This document shows positions 37,024 to 46,830 of a stretch of DNA of 64,000 bases, in pieces. A program made the translations under genes and the position numbers. This DNA comes from an uncultured Hyphomicrobiales bacterium (GTDB lineage Bacteria > Pseudomonadota > Alphaproteobacteria > Rhizobiales > Beijerinckiaceae). Each line of letters opens with the position of its first letter. Positions within the stretch are counted from its first letter, which is position 1. The DNA lies in the NCBI GenBank assembly GCA_903824185.1, contig CAIJVU010000051.1, positions 1 through 64,000 of the forward strand. Direction: 5' to 3'. Below the pieces are notes generated by a model, which worked only from the letters and a program-made list of their open reading frames with translations, was not told the DNA's origin and ran no database searches.

Positions 37024-37980
37024 TCAAATGCGTTCGATGATTTTGTCGCCAAACAAACCTTGCGGTCTGAACAGCAAAAAGAACAGCGCGATACAGTAAG
37101 CAAGCCAGCTTTCAATACCGCCCCCCACCAGCGGCCCCCAATAAAATTCACCAAGCTTTTCGCCAATGCCGATAATCAGCCCGCCAATGATCGCGCCGGG
37201 CACCGAGGTGAACCCACCTAAAATCAAAACAGGCAACGCTTTTAAAGCAATCACTTGCAAGCCGAAGGACACATCCGACCGCGCTCCCCACATGATGCCG
37301 GTGACCAGCGCCACAATCCCTGCGGCAAACCAAACGATGACCCAGATCTGATTGAGCGAAATGCCGACCGAAAGCGCTGCTTTATGACTATCGGCAACAG
37401 CCCGCAACGCGCGTCCGATGCGTGTATATTGAAAAAACAAAGCCAAAGCGATGATCATGATCATCGCAATCACTGCGGCGGCGATATCAATTTTTTGCAG
37501 CTGGACAAACCCACCCAGCATTTTGAATTCCAAAGATCCTTTCGGCAAATAAAGCTGTTCTGAAATCATCTGTTTCGGATTGCCACCAAAAATAAACTCG
37601 CCCAAACCGATCAGAAAATAGGTAATGCCGAAGGTCGCCATAAACAAAATAATATCAGGCTGATTAACAAGGGGCCGCAGCACCACCCGTTCGATTGTCA
37701 CAGCCAACACATACATAACAAGCAACGTGACGATCAGCGCGATGGGCGCCGGAAGGCCCATTTCATAAAGGCCCACCAAAGTCAGGCCTGCAAAGACCAC
37801 CATAATGCCTTGGGCAAAATTGAACACGCCGGAGGCTTTGAAAATCAGCACGAAACCCAGTGCGATGAGTGCATACAAAACACCCGTGACAAATCCTTCC
37901 CAGATTGTCTGCACCAACAAATCCGGCGCTGAGCCCATTTGCAAAAAGGGATCAATCAGGATTTTAAATAAAATATCCAT
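37024..37980 (-). CDS. livH: Liv-type ABC transporter permease, system 3
   Basis: This 318-residue LivH-type permease has the segment GFVTGVLYALIALGFVLIF then GVFNFAQGIM, and it ends LLFRPQGLFGDKIIERI. It begins 11 bases after the upstream ATPase gene. Confidence 0.92.
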   Translation of the reverse strand: MDILFKILIDPFLQMGSAPDLLVQTIWEGFVTGVLYALIALGFVLIFKASGVFNFAQGIMVVFAGLTLVGLYEMGLPAPIALIVTLLVMYVLAVTIERVVLRPLVNQPDIILFMATFGITYFLIGLGEFIFGGNPKQMISEQLYLPKGSLEFKMLGGFVQLQKIDIAAAVIAMIMIIALALFFQYTRIGRALRAVADSHKAALSVGISLNQIWVIVWFAAGIVALVTGIMWGARSDVSFGLQVIALKALPVLILGGFTSVPGAIIGGLIIGIGEKLGEFYWGPLVGGGIESWLAYCIALFFLLFRPQGLFGDKIIERI

Positions 37981-37991
37981 GGCCTGATCCT

Positions 37992-38789
37992 TTAATGCGC
38001 CACGCCGAGATAGGCTTTGATGACATCCTCATTCGCCTTCACGTCGTCTGGCGTCCCATCGGCCAGCTTGTGACCATATTCAAGCACCACCACGCGATCG
38101 GATAAATCCATCACCACGCCCATATCATGTTCGATCAACGCAATGGTGGTTCCGTATTGCTGGTTCACATCAACAATAAAGCGCGACATGTCTTCTTTTT
38201 CTTCGAGATTCATACCGGCCATCGGCTCATCCAACAGCAACAGATCCGGCTCCATGGCCAAGGCGCGGCCCAATTCAACGCGCTTTTGCAAACCATAAGG
38301 TAATTTGCCGACCGGCACTTTGCGGATGGCCTGAATTTCCAGAAAATCAATAATATCTTCCACAAATTCGCGGTGTTTGATCTCCTCATCCATGGCTGGA
38401 CCATGGCGCAGACATTGCCAGAAAAAATTGCGATGCATTTTCAGCGTACGACCGGCCATAATATTATCAAGCGTCGACATGCCCTTGAACAAAGCCACAT
38501 TTTGAAAGGTGCGGGCAATACCTTGGCTGGCGGCAACCGAGGGACGCATGCGTGAACGCGTCAATCCTTTAAAGGTAATCTGTCCCTTTTGCGGATGATA
38601 AAAACCATTGATGACATTCAGCATGGAGGTTTTGCCCGCCCCATTCGGGCCGATAATGGCTCTGATTTCCCCTTTGCGAATATCAAAGGACACATCGGTG
38701 ATGGCTTTCACGCCACCGAAAGATAAAGAGACATGATCAACCGCCAGCAACGTGTCCCCGCGTGCGATTTGGTGATAGGTCTGCATCAT
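37992..38789 (-). CDS. livG: Liv-type ABC transporter ATP-binding protein, system 3
   Basis: This 265-residue LivG-type ATPase has Walker A GPNGAGKTS, RTFQNVALF, LPYGLQKRVELGRAL in the signature position and Walker B LLLLDEPMAGMNLEE. ATG 38789 overlaps the upstream synthetase stop and has AAGGAG eight bases before it; a second ATG follows at once. Starting at 38828 instead would run further into the upstream gene. Confidence 0.9.
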   Translation of the reverse strand: MMQTYHQIARGDTLLAVDHVSLSFGGVKAITDVSFDIRKGEIRAIIGPNGAGKTSMLNVINGFYHPQKGQITFKGLTRSRMRPSVAASQGIARTFQNVALFKGMSTLDNIMAGRTLKMHRNFFWQCLRHGPAMDEEIKHREFVEDIIDFLEIQAIRKVPVGKLPYGLQKRVELGRALAMEPDLLLLDEPMAGMNLEEKEDMSRFIVDVNQQYGTTIALIEHDMGVVMDLSDRVVVLEYGHKLADGTPDDVKANEDVIKAYLGVAH

Positions 38790-40747
38790 GCCGCCTTCTC
38801 CTTTGTTGCCAAAGGAAAGATCTCGCATTCCACGATTTTGACGCGCGCTGAAATGGCACCCTTGCGGCCGTCCTCAAAAATCACTTCGGTCGTGATATCG
38901 GCTTCTTGCGTGCCGTCATAAAGCGCCGTGATCAACGGCGCATAGCGTTCGGCAATAAAGCCGCGCCTGACTTTTTGCGTCCGCGTCAATTCGCCGTCAT
39001 CGGCATCCAGCTCTTTGTGGAGAATCAAAAAGCGTTTGATTTGTGCACCCGCCATCATCGGCTCGTGCGACAAGATCCGGTTGGTGTCCTCGACATGGTC
39101 GGCGATCATCGCATAGACATCCGGATGTCCTGCCAATTCCTGATAGGAGGCATAAGACACATTGTTGCGTTCCGCCCAATTACCGACAGCCGTTAAATCA
39201 ATATTGATGAAGCAAGTGACATAATCATGCCCGTCCCCAAACAGCACGGCCTCTTTGATGTTGGGGAAAAATTTCAATTTGTTTTCGACATATTTGGGCG
39301 GGAACAAAGCACCGGAGGTCAATTTGCCGACATCTTTCGCCCGATCAATAATTTTCAAATGGCCGGACTCAGGCTCAAAGAAACCGGCATCGCCTGTGCG
39401 AACAAAACCGTCCTCGGTCATGGTTTCATGGGTTTTTTCCGCATCACGGAAATAGCCCACAAACATGCCCGGCGATTTGAACAAGACCTCACCGCTCTCT
39501 GTCAGTTTCACCTCGACATGCGGCGCCAAAGGCCCAACTGTGTCAGCTCTGATTTCACCATCGGGTTGCACCGTGACATATAAGAAGGCTTCGGTTTGGC
39601 CATAAAGTTGTTTGAGATTGATCCCCAAGGACCGATAAAACGAAAACAATTCCGGCCCGATAGCTTCACCCGCCGTATATCCCACACGCACCCGCGTAAA
39701 ACCCAAAACATTTTTCAAGGGGCCGTAGATTAAAATCTCCCCCAAAGCATAGAGAAGAGACCCTGAGAACGGCACGGATTGTCCATTGAGAATTTTTTCA
39801 CCATAGCGGCGGGCAATCTCAATGAATGTATGAAACAACCAGCGCTTGGGTCCGCTGGCATCTTCCATACGGATCATGACCCGCGTCAAAAGATTTTCAA
39901 AAACCCTGGGCGGCGCAAAATAAAAGGTCGGACCAATTTCCCGCAAATCCTGTTCAACCGTGTCGGCACTTTCGGGACAGGCCATACAAAAGCCCGCGAC
40001 AAGCCCTTGCGCATAATTCATATAATGATCGCCAACCCATGCCAGCGGCAAATAAGCCAGCACCTGATCATTTTCATTGAGCTTATCAAAAGCCACACTG
40101 TCACGGGCGGCGGCAATGCAACGTTCCGCTGACAGCATCACGCCTTTCGAGCGCCCAGTTGTGCCGGACGTGTATAAAATAACGGAAATTTCCGTTCCGC
40201 GTCCTGACAATATCATGTCGTCAAGCTGTTTGATCGTTTGCGGATCGCGGTCGAGATGTTCACGCCCGCCATCAATCAATTGGTCAATCGATAACAGGCG
40301 CGGCTCGTCATAATCCCGCAGGCCCCGTCCCCAATCATAAAGAACCCATTGCAAATCCGGCAAACGATCCATGATTGAAAAGACTTTATCGACTTGTTCC
40401 TGATCTTGTACCGCAGCCATTTTGACACCGGCATTTTCAAGAACAAAAATCATTTCCTCCGCAACTGAATCTGCATAGACAGGGACAGGTATGGCGCCCA
40501 GACATTGGGCGGCCATCATGGTCCAATATAATTTGGGACGATTGGCGCCGATCACCGCAATGGTGTCACCATGACGTAAACCACGATCATATAAGCCTTG
40601 CGCATAAGAACGCACGATCTCGGCCACATCCGACCATGTCCATGTCTGCCAAATGCCCAGATATTTATGGCGCAAAGCGGGGCGATCCCCGCGCAAAGCA
40701 GCATTACGCATCAGAAGTTGCGGAAATGTCTTCTCTTGCGACTGCAA
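38786..40747 (-). CDS. AMP-forming acyl-CoA synthetase
   Basis: This adenylate-forming ligase of about 653 residues is of the long-chain fatty-acyl-CoA synthetase type. The phosphate loop is YTSGTTGRSKGVMLS, followed by the adenine motif region GYTAGEAIGPELFSFYRSLG and LKQLYGQTEAF. The hinge is TGDAGFFEPESGHLKIIDRAKD. The frame is open from a TTG at 40831, without a ribosome site. TTG 40747 has GGGGAGAGG before it and fits the family N-terminus (LPxLLxRNA-like), so I prefer it, with modest certainty. Beside Liv system 3 and the oxidoreductase it may activate aryl or branched acids rather than long fatty acids. Confidence 0.88.
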   Translation of the reverse strand: MQSQEKTFPQLLMRNAALRGDRPALRHKYLGIWQTWTWSDVAEIVRSYAQGLYDRGLRHGDTIAVIGANRPKLYWTMMAAQCLGAIPVPVYADSVAEEMIFVLENAGVKMAAVQDQEQVDKVFSIMDRLPDLQWVLYDWGRGLRDYDEPRLLSIDQLIDGGREHLDRDPQTIKQLDDMILSGRGTEISVILYTSGTTGRSKGVMLSAERCIAAARDSVAFDKLNENDQVLAYLPLAWVGDHYMNYAQGLVAGFCMACPESADTVEQDLREIGPTFYFAPPRVFENLLTRVMIRMEDASGPKRWLFHTFIEIARRYGEKILNGQSVPFSGSLLYALGEILIYGPLKNVLGFTRVRVGYTAGEAIGPELFSFYRSLGINLKQLYGQTEAFLYVTVQPDGEIRADTVGPLAPHVEVKLTESGEVLFKSPGMFVGYFRDAEKTHETMTEDGFVRTGDAGFFEPESGHLKIIDRAKDVGKLTSGALFPPKYVENKLKFFPNIKEAVLFGDGHDYVTCFINIDLTAVGNWAERNNVSYASYQELAGHPDVYAMIADHVEDTNRILSHEPMMAGAQIKRFLILHKELDADDGELTRTQKVRRGFIAERYAPLITALYDGTQEADITTEVIFEDGRKGAISARVKIVECEIFPLATKEKAA

Positions 40748-40976
40748 CGCGGCCACCCTCTCCCCGCAATCTCTGACGAGATCGGCGTGCTCCCAACCCT
40801 TACCAACCTTATAGAGGTTGCTGACCTTCAACAGGTTCTTGTGCCGATCAGCACTACGCCCGATCCAGCAGGTTCATTTAAGGGAGAAGCGCGTTTGAAA
40901 ACAACCAACACCTTTGGCGTAGAGAAGGCGCGATCCGTCGCTTAGACGTGGCGCGTTTTACTGCATTGCACAATAT

Positions 40977-43900
40977 TTATTCCGCAGCCACAGCCTGTGC
41001 CACATCATCGGTCTTGATCGAATGATAGGCTGCAAGCAGGTCATCACGCTGTTTTGTCATCTTTTCCACATTCCGCATTTTGACATGGCCATAGCCGCGC
41101 ACCTGCATCGGCAGGGTTGCAATCTCCACGGCCAGAACATGATGCGCTGCATCAAGCTTGGTGATGATGGTGTCCATCATGGCGCAATAATCGCGGATCA
41201 GCTGCCGCTCCATACGCCGCTCTTGCGTATAGCCGAAAATATCCAAGGGCGTCGCCCGCAAAAAGCGCAACGCGGCAAGCCCTTGAAAGGCCCATAACAT
41301 GCGTGGGCCATAAACCGATTTCACGGGATGGCCTTGGGCATCCACTTTCCCCATCAGCGGAGGCGCCAGATGGAATTCAATTTTTTGCGGATTTTCAAAT
41401 TGCTGGGCGAGCTGCTTTTTAAACCGCCCATCGGTATAAAGGCGCGCCACCTCATATTCATCTTTAATCGCCATCAATTTGAACAAGGCACGGGCCACAG
41501 CCTCGGTTAACGCCGTTTGTCCGGGCACCGCTTTTTCTTCTGCGGCGCGTATTTTCTCCACAAAGCGCCTATAGCGCTTGGCATAAGAATGCGACTGATA
41601 GCGGACCAATTCCTTATGTCGGTGATCCACCAGATCCTGCAACGTGGCAGGGCCGGACAGATCCACAGTCTTTTGGTGCGGTTCAATGAGCGATGCAATT
41701 TTTTCGGGATCATGTACGGCGATACGACCCCATGCAAAGGCCGCAAGATTCATCTGCACCGCTTCCCCGTTCAATGTGATGGCCTGTTCGATGGACGCGG
41801 CAGAGAGCGGTATCTTGCCGAGCTGGAAGGCATAGCCAAGCATGAACATATTAGCGGCAATCGCATTGCCCAATAAACGGGTGGCTATTTTGCTGGCATC
41901 GATAAAGGCGACACCATCTGAGCCCGCAGCTTCCCGCAATGCTTTTTTAATCCGTTCCGACCCCAGATTGTAATCGGGCTGACGGGTGAAATCACCGGGC
42001 ATCACCTCCTGAATATTGGCCACAATAAAACTGCCCCCCGGCTTCACACCGGCCAGAACTTTCCGGCTTCCGGTGACCACAAGATCACAGCCCAGCACCA
42101 AATCGGCTTCCCCAGCCGATACACGAATGGCATGAATATCCTCGGGCTTGGGCGCAAGACGCACATGGCTGAAAACAGCCCCGCCTTTTTGCGCAAGGCC
42201 AGCCATGTCGATCATGCCGCAGCCTTTGCCTTCGAGATAGGCGGCCATGCCCAAAATGGCCCCGATGGTCACAACGCCCGTGCCGCCCACACCCGTGACA
42301 ATGATGCCGTAATTACGATCCAATGCAGGCCAGTGCGGATCAGGGATCGTTTGCACAAGCGCTTGATCGCGCACCGGTGCCGCTTTACGGATTTGCGCGC
42401 CATGCACCGTGACGAAAGATGGACAAAATCCGTCAAGGCATGAAAAATCCTTGTTGCAATTGGATTGATCAATCACCCGCTTGCGGCCAAATTCCGTTTC
42501 CTGCGGCTGGATCGATACGCAATTGGATTTGACCCCGCAATCGCCACAGCCCTCGCAAACAAGCGTATTGATGAAAACGCGTTTGTCGGGTTCGGGCATC
42601 AAGCCTCTTTTGCGGCGACGCCGTTTTTCCGCAGCACAGGTTTGATCATAAATCAGCACGCTCACGCCAGGCTTTTGCGCCAGCGTTCTTTGCACATGAT
42701 CAAGCTCGGAGCGGTGATGGCGGGTCAAGCCTTTCGGCCAGTCGATCGAGGCTGCATATTTGTCAGGCTCATCCGACACCAGCATGATATGTTCGACGCC
42801 TTCCGCTGCCACCTGCCGTGCGATCATATCAACCGTCAAACCGCCCTCATGATGCTGGCCGCCTGTCATCGCCACCGCATCATTGAACAAGATTTTATAG
42901 GTCATATGCGCTTTGGCTGCGACCGCATAACGAATGGCCAAAACACCGGAATGGTTATAGGTGCCATCGCCCAAATTCTGGAAGATGTGGTCACGGGTCG
43001 AAAACGGCGCTTCCCCTACCCAATTGGCGCCCTCGCCCCCCATTTGGGTAAAGCCCTCTGTGGCACGGTCCATCCATTGCGACATGTAATGGCACCCGAT
43101 ACCCGCATAAGCCCGCATGCCCTCAGGCACTTTGGTCGAGGAATTATGCGGACAGCCCGAGCAAAAATGCGGCACACGGCCACCAACCTCTTCAATCTGC
43201 AGCAAATGGGCTTGCAATTGTTTGAGGCGGGCCAAACGGCCATGCAAGTCATCACTGTCGTGATAGCGCAAGACCCGTTCACCAATGGCAATGGCGATAT
43301 CATTGGGATCAAGTGCGCCTTTCACCGGAAACAGCCAACGACCTTGCTCGTCTTTTTTTCCGATACAAACCGGTTGGTTGGCACTGCCGTAAAGCTCTTC
43401 GCGCAATTGCACTTCCACCAAGGACCGCTTTTCCTCGACGACGATCACCAGCTCCAGACCTTTGACAAAGGCTTTCAGGCCTTCGGGTTCAAGGGGCCAC
43501 GGACAGCCAATTTTATAAAGCCTGATGCCGATCTCATTGGCGCGCTGTTCATCAATGCCGAGATCATTTAGCGCCTGTCTGACATCCAGATAGCTTTTGC
43601 CCAAAGTGATGATGCCGATCCGCGGCTGCTGGCCACCGGAAAAAATGATCCTGTTGAGCGGATTGGCGCGCAAAAAAGCCAAGACCGCATCGCGTTTGTA
43701 ATCTTGCAAACGCTCTTCCATCGCAAGAATGCCATCCCGCGGGCGGATATTCAAACCACCTTCCGGCATGATAAAATCATCAGGCAGGGTAATCCGTACC
43801 CGATCAAGCGAACCATCCACAACGGCTGTTGATTCAACCGTGTCCTTCACCCCTTTGAGCGCGGTCCATGTGCCGGTAAATCGGCTCATGGCATAGCCAT

Positions 43901-44474
43901 ATAATCCATAATCCAATATTTCCTGCACACCGGCCGGATTGAGGATCGGCATCATGACATCGACAAAGGTGAATTCGGATTGATGGGCGGTTGTCGAGCT
44001 TTCCGCGGTATGATCATCCCCCATCAAAGCGAGAACACCACCCCAAGGCGATGTCCCCGCCATATTGGCATGGCGAAACACATCGCCGGAGCGATCCACA
44101 CCCGGGCCCTTGCCGTACCACAGCGCAAACACACCGTCATAGCGACCCTCGCCGCGCATTTCGGCTTGCTGGCTACCCCAACACGCCGTGGCCGCCAGTT
44201 CTTCGTTGATACCGGGGGTGAAATGAATGGGCGCTGCGGCCAAGGCCTTTTTGTTTTTTTCCAATTGCTGATCAAGCGCCCCGAGCGGAGAGCCCCGATA
44301 GCCGGAAATAAAGCCAGCCGTTTTTTTCCCCGCGCGTTGATCGCGGGCATGCTGCATCAACAACATTCGGATGACCGCCTGCGTGCCGGTCATAAAAACA
44401 TGGTCTTTGCGCAGATCATATTTGTCGGACAAAGAGACGCTGCGGGCAAAATCGGATTGGCGTAGATCGTCCAT
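40977..44474 (-). CDS. Fused indolepyruvate ferredoxin oxidoreductase (IorA-IorB type)
   Basis: This 1165-residue single-chain enzyme would decarboxylate aryl-pyruvates (indolepyruvate, phenylpyruvate) to aryl-acetyl-CoA, passing electrons to ferredoxin. In order are the pyrimidine-side PFOR-like domain (1-400, SSTTAHQSEFTF), the thiamin diphosphate domain (about 440-620, GDGTYNHSG), and a Cys cluster near 640-690 (CEGCGDCGVKSNC and later Cys) for an iron-sulfur centre. The gamma-type domain with GVGGTGVVTIGAILG follows near 728, then a C-terminal DUF6537-like region. GGGAGG precedes the ATG. The separate two-subunit form of archaea is here one gene. Its neighbours suggest an aryl-acid catabolic module. 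Confidence 0.92.
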   Translation of the reverse strand: MDDLRQSDFARSVSLSDKYDLRKDHVFMTGTQAVIRMLLMQHARDQRAGKKTAGFISGYRGSPLGALDQQLEKNKKALAAAPIHFTPGINEELAATACWGSQQAEMRGEGRYDGVFALWYGKGPGVDRSGDVFRHANMAGTSPWGGVLALMGDDHTAESSTTAHQSEFTFVDVMMPILNPAGVQEILDYGLYGYAMSRFTGTWTALKGVKDTVESTAVVDGSLDRVRITLPDDFIMPEGGLNIRPRDGILAMEERLQDYKRDAVLAFLRANPLNRIIFSGGQQPRIGIITLGKSYLDVRQALNDLGIDEQRANEIGIRLYKIGCPWPLEPEGLKAFVKGLELVIVVEEKRSLVEVQLREELYGSANQPVCIGKKDEQGRWLFPVKGALDPNDIAIAIGERVLRYHDSDDLHGRLARLKQLQAHLLQIEEVGGRVPHFCSGCPHNSSTKVPEGMRAYAGIGCHYMSQWMDRATEGFTQMGGEGANWVGEAPFSTRDHIFQNLGDGTYNHSGVLAIRYAVAAKAHMTYKILFNDAVAMTGGQHHEGGLTVDMIARQVAAEGVEHIMLVSDEPDKYAASIDWPKGLTRHHRSELDHVQRTLAQKPGVSVLIYDQTCAAEKRRRRKRGLMPEPDKRVFINTLVCEGCGDCGVKSNCVSIQPQETEFGRKRVIDQSNCNKDFSCLDGFCPSFVTVHGAQIRKAAPVRDQALVQTIPDPHWPALDRNYGIIVTGVGGTGVVTIGAILGMAAYLEGKGCGMIDMAGLAQKGGAVFSHVRLAPKPEDIHAIRVSAGEADLVLGCDLVVTGSRKVLAGVKPGGSFIVANIQEVMPGDFTRQPDYNLGSERIKKALREAAGSDGVAFIDASKIATRLLGNAIAANMFMLGYAFQLGKIPLSAASIEQAITLNGEAVQMNLAAFAWGRIAVHDPEKIASLIEPHQKTVDLSGPATLQDLVDHRHKELVRYQSHSYAKRYRRFVEKIRAAEEKAVPGQTALTEAVARALFKLMAIKDEYEVARLYTDGRFKKQLAQQFENPQKIEFHLAPPLMGKVDAQGHPVKSVYGPRMLWAFQGLAALRFLRATPLDIFGYTQERRMERQLIRDYCAMMDTIITKLDAAHHVLAVEIATLPMQVRGYGHVKMRNVEKMTKQRDDLLAAYHSIKTDDVAQAVAAE

Positions 44475-44595
44475 CGTCAGACCTCCCGAGGATCATGGCC
44501 AGAACAGGCCAAGCTGGCTTTGCGCCTTGGTTTATTATGACACGGCAAAACGACATCCACAAAAGCGAAAAGGTATCAGGAATCCGGCCCGTCAA

Positions 44596-44618
44596 TTATG
44601 TCAGCAATGCTGACATAA
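44596..44618. promoter_or_regulatory. Perfect 23-bp palindrome, candidate operator
   Basis: Two 11-base arms, TTATGTCAGCA and its exact inverse, flank a single central base. The site lies in the 228-bp gap between the indolepyruvate oxidoreductase gene (minus) and the DUF1007 gene (plus), with no T-run on either side, so it is not a terminator. It would suit a dimeric repressor. Which of the two genes it controls, and the regulator, are unknown. Confidence 0.55.
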
Positions 44619-44702
44619 CAATTCCATGCCGTCAACACCATGCTTCAGCCATAATTTTTAGCGTATATAGAAGACACAGTCTCAACACCCCCTGATTCGT
44701 CG

Positions 44703-45380
44703 ATGGCCGATAGCGAGCATGGCATGCCGTGGAACTTTCAAAAATTGTGTTTTATCTGGCTGATCATGGCCGCTTTATTCGGATCGGTCACAGATGTTCA
44801 GGCCCATCCGCATGTCTGGGTCAAAGCCCAAAGCGAGGTTCTCTTTAACAGCGAGGGTGCCGTCAGCGGCCTGCGCCATCACTGGCAGTTTGACGAGGCC
44901 TATTCCTCTTATGCCGTGCAGGGCCTGCCAACGGACAAACAGGGGCGCATTTCCAGCGAAACGCTGGCACCTCTTGCTGAAGAAAACACCACATCACTGG
45001 TGGAGTTCGACTATTTCAGTCGCGTCCGCATTGACGGAAAAGTGCAGGCTTTTGGCAAGCCCTTTGATTATACGATGCGTTATGAAAACGGGGTTCTCTC
45101 CCTTCATTTCACCCTCCCCCTCAAAAACCCCGTCAAATTGCATCGTTCGACAGTGTTCGAATTATATGACCCCACCTATTTCGTGGCCTTTGTTTTTGTG
45201 GAGGGCGACAAAGCCGTTCAGGTTTCAGGCGGGCCGAATGGCTGTCTTGTCAACCTCACACGCCCGAAAACAGACATTCCTGCCGGACAAAGCCTGAGTG
45301 AAACCGTCTTCCAAACTCTTTCCGCGCAATCCGATTTCAACGCCCAATTGACCAATCGCGCCTTGATTGCCTGCCCCTGA
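44703..45380 (+). CDS. DUF1007 periplasmic protein, partner of NicO transporter
   Basis: This 225-residue exported protein of family DUF1007 has a signal segment (LCFIWLIMAALFGSVTDVQA). The mature part begins with the typical HPHVWVKAQSEVLF. The start of the mature chain is His-rich and could bind metal. DUF1007 genes are commonly next to NicO-type Ni/Co transporter genes, as here, and the product is taken to be an accessory or metal-binding factor; the precise role is not established. The ATG at 44703 has no strong ribosome site. Confidence 0.82.
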   Translation: MADSEHGMPWNFQKLCFIWLIMAALFGSVTDVQAHPHVWVKAQSEVLFNSEGAVSGLRHHWQFDEAYSSYAVQGLPTDKQGRISSETLAPLAEENTTSLVEFDYFSRVRIDGKVQAFGKPFDYTMRYENGVLSLHFTLPLKNPVKLHRSTVFELYDPTYFVAFVFVEGDKAVQVSGGPNGCLVNLTRPKTDIPAGQSLSETVFQTLSAQSDFNAQLTNRALIACP

Positions 45381-45424
45381 AATAGGGCCTCTATCTGCCT
45401 CTGATCGAAATGAAAGTCTTGTGA

Positions 45425-46462
45425 ATGCTTATCTCCCCTCTTTCCAAAACACATGTCTTGTTGCAACGCCTGCTGGTGATGGTCCTGGCGCTGCTGGTCA
45501 TCGGCGCCCTGCTTTATGGAGCCATCACTTTACTGGGCGCAGACAGCACCCCTCAACCCGCAGGCCGGCATCCCTTTGGCACCGGAATTACGGAATCGGG
45601 TGGTGCCTCCCATGGTGTGTTGGGCCTGATCAGCGATTGGCAGAGCCTCTTTTCCTATCAGATCACCGCAACGCTGAAAGAGGTTGCCCATAACCCACAA
45701 GCCACGGTCTGGCTGCTGGTTTTAAGCTTTATCTATGGGGTTGTGCATGCCGCCGGACCCGGCCATGGCAAAGCCGTGATTGCGGCTTATATTCTCGCCA
45801 GCGAGCGCGCCCTCCAACGCGGTCTCGTTATGGCGATTGCCGCGGCCCTGCTGCAAGCATTGGTAGCCATTTTGCTTGTGACAATTCTGGCCGTTGTCTT
45901 GCGCGTCACCTCTTCCAGCATGACCTTGATGGCCAATCACATCGAGCGGTTAAGCTTTTTCGCGGTTGCCGCCGTTGGGCTCGCATTGCTTTGGAAAAAA
46001 AGCGGGCATTTCCTTGCCCTGCTCCCTGCTCAAAAAAATGACACGGCGCATGGAATGACCCCAAGCCACAGTCATAGCCACAGCCACGCCCATGCTGGCG
46101 ACGAGGCCTGCTGCCACAATCATGCCCCGATGGCCGATGACAGTGCCTCGATGCGGGATATGGGCATGGCGGTTTTTGCAGCCGGTATCAGGCCCTGCTC
46201 TGGCGCCATTCTGGTTTTGGTGTTTGCCTTGTCGCAAAAAATGCTACCGCTCGGCATCATCGCCGCTCTGGTCATGGCGGCAGGCACAGCACTAACAACC
46301 GGTGGTCTGGCGATCATGGCCGTGCTGGCAAAAAACATGGCCATGAAATGGGGCGGGGGCATTGATACGCCCCAGAGCGCCCTTTTGTTGCGCGGCATTG
46401 AAATTCTTGCCGCAGCCCTTGTCAGCCTCTTGGGCCTGACGCTCCTGATCAACGCCCCTTAA
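45425..46462 (+). CDS. NicO/RcnA-family nickel/cobalt transporter
   Basis: This 345-residue inner-membrane protein has about seven hydrophobic segments. The family motif VVHAAGPGHGKAVIAAY is at about 105-121. A cytoplasmic or periplasmic loop rich in His (HSHSHSHAHAGDEACCHNH, about 216-234) follows, then the second metal motif GIRPCSGAILVLVFAL near 255. NicO members include exporters (RcnA) and candidate importers; direction cannot be told. The gene ends four bases inside the converging nitrile hydratase activator gene. Next to a cobalt enzyme, cobalt supply is a reasonable inference. Confidence 0.88.
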   Translation: MLISPLSKTHVLLQRLLVMVLALLVIGALLYGAITLLGADSTPQPAGRHPFGTGITESGGASHGVLGLISDWQSLFSYQITATLKEVAHNPQATVWLLVLSFIYGVVHAAGPGHGKAVIAAYILASERALQRGLVMAIAAALLQALVAILLVTILAVVLRVTSSSMTLMANHIERLSFFAVAAVGLALLWKKSGHFLALLPAQKNDTAHGMTPSHSHSHSHAHAGDEACCHNHAPMADDSASMRDMGMAVFAAGIRPCSGAILVLVFALSQKMLPLGIIAALVMAAGTALTTGGLAIMAVLAKNMAMKWGGGIDTPQSALLLRGIEILAAALVSLLGLTLLINAP

Positions 46463-46830
46463 AGACCGGGATCATTCTCCAGCACAATGGGTTGACCATG
46501 GGGCGTGGCATGCGCGGCGCGTTGCCATGCCTCTTGCAATTCGTGCAAGCCTTGTTCTGTGATGGCCCCTTTGCCGATCACAAGTTGTTCAAGCGCATTG
46601 AGCCAATGCGTATAATAGGTCTCGCCCGTATCCGGATCGCCTTGGGCCTGCGCTAATTTGATTTCATGCGACAAAGCCGCAGCCCATTCCGGCCAGGTGA
46701 ACAGGCCCTGTTGATGGGCCGCCACCGCCATGGCAAAGGCTTGCGCCTCCCAAGGCTCGCGAAAGACCGGCCCTTCGACATCGCAAGGCAAATCCGGCAC
46801 GTGCTGCAATACATCCTGATGGATCGTCAT
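46459..46830 (-). CDS. Nitrile hydratase accessory (activator) protein
   Basis: This 123-residue protein of the NHase activator (P14K/NthE-like) group helps insert the metal into the alpha subunit. The recognisable segments are VFREPWEAQAFAMAVAAHQQ and the helical TWPEWAAALSHEIKLAQAQG, with YYTHWLNALEQLV. ATG 46830 overlaps the beta subunit stop (ATGA), implying coupling; the frame extends further up within the beta gene, but that part is shadow. It has no Cys-rich or His-rich metal site of its own. Confidence 0.9.
   Translation of the reverse strand: MTIHQDVLQHVPDLPCDVEGPVFREPWEAQAFAMAVAAHQQGLFTWPEWAAALSHEIKLAQAQGDPDTGETYYTHWLNALEQLVIGKGAITEQGLHELQEAWQRAAHATPHGQPIVLENDPGL

Noticed and set aside
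40748-40831. Upstream TTG start for the acyl-CoA synthetase
   Set aside because: It has no ribosome site and lengthens the protein beyond family size; the start at 40747 has GGGGAGAGG before it. Not certain.
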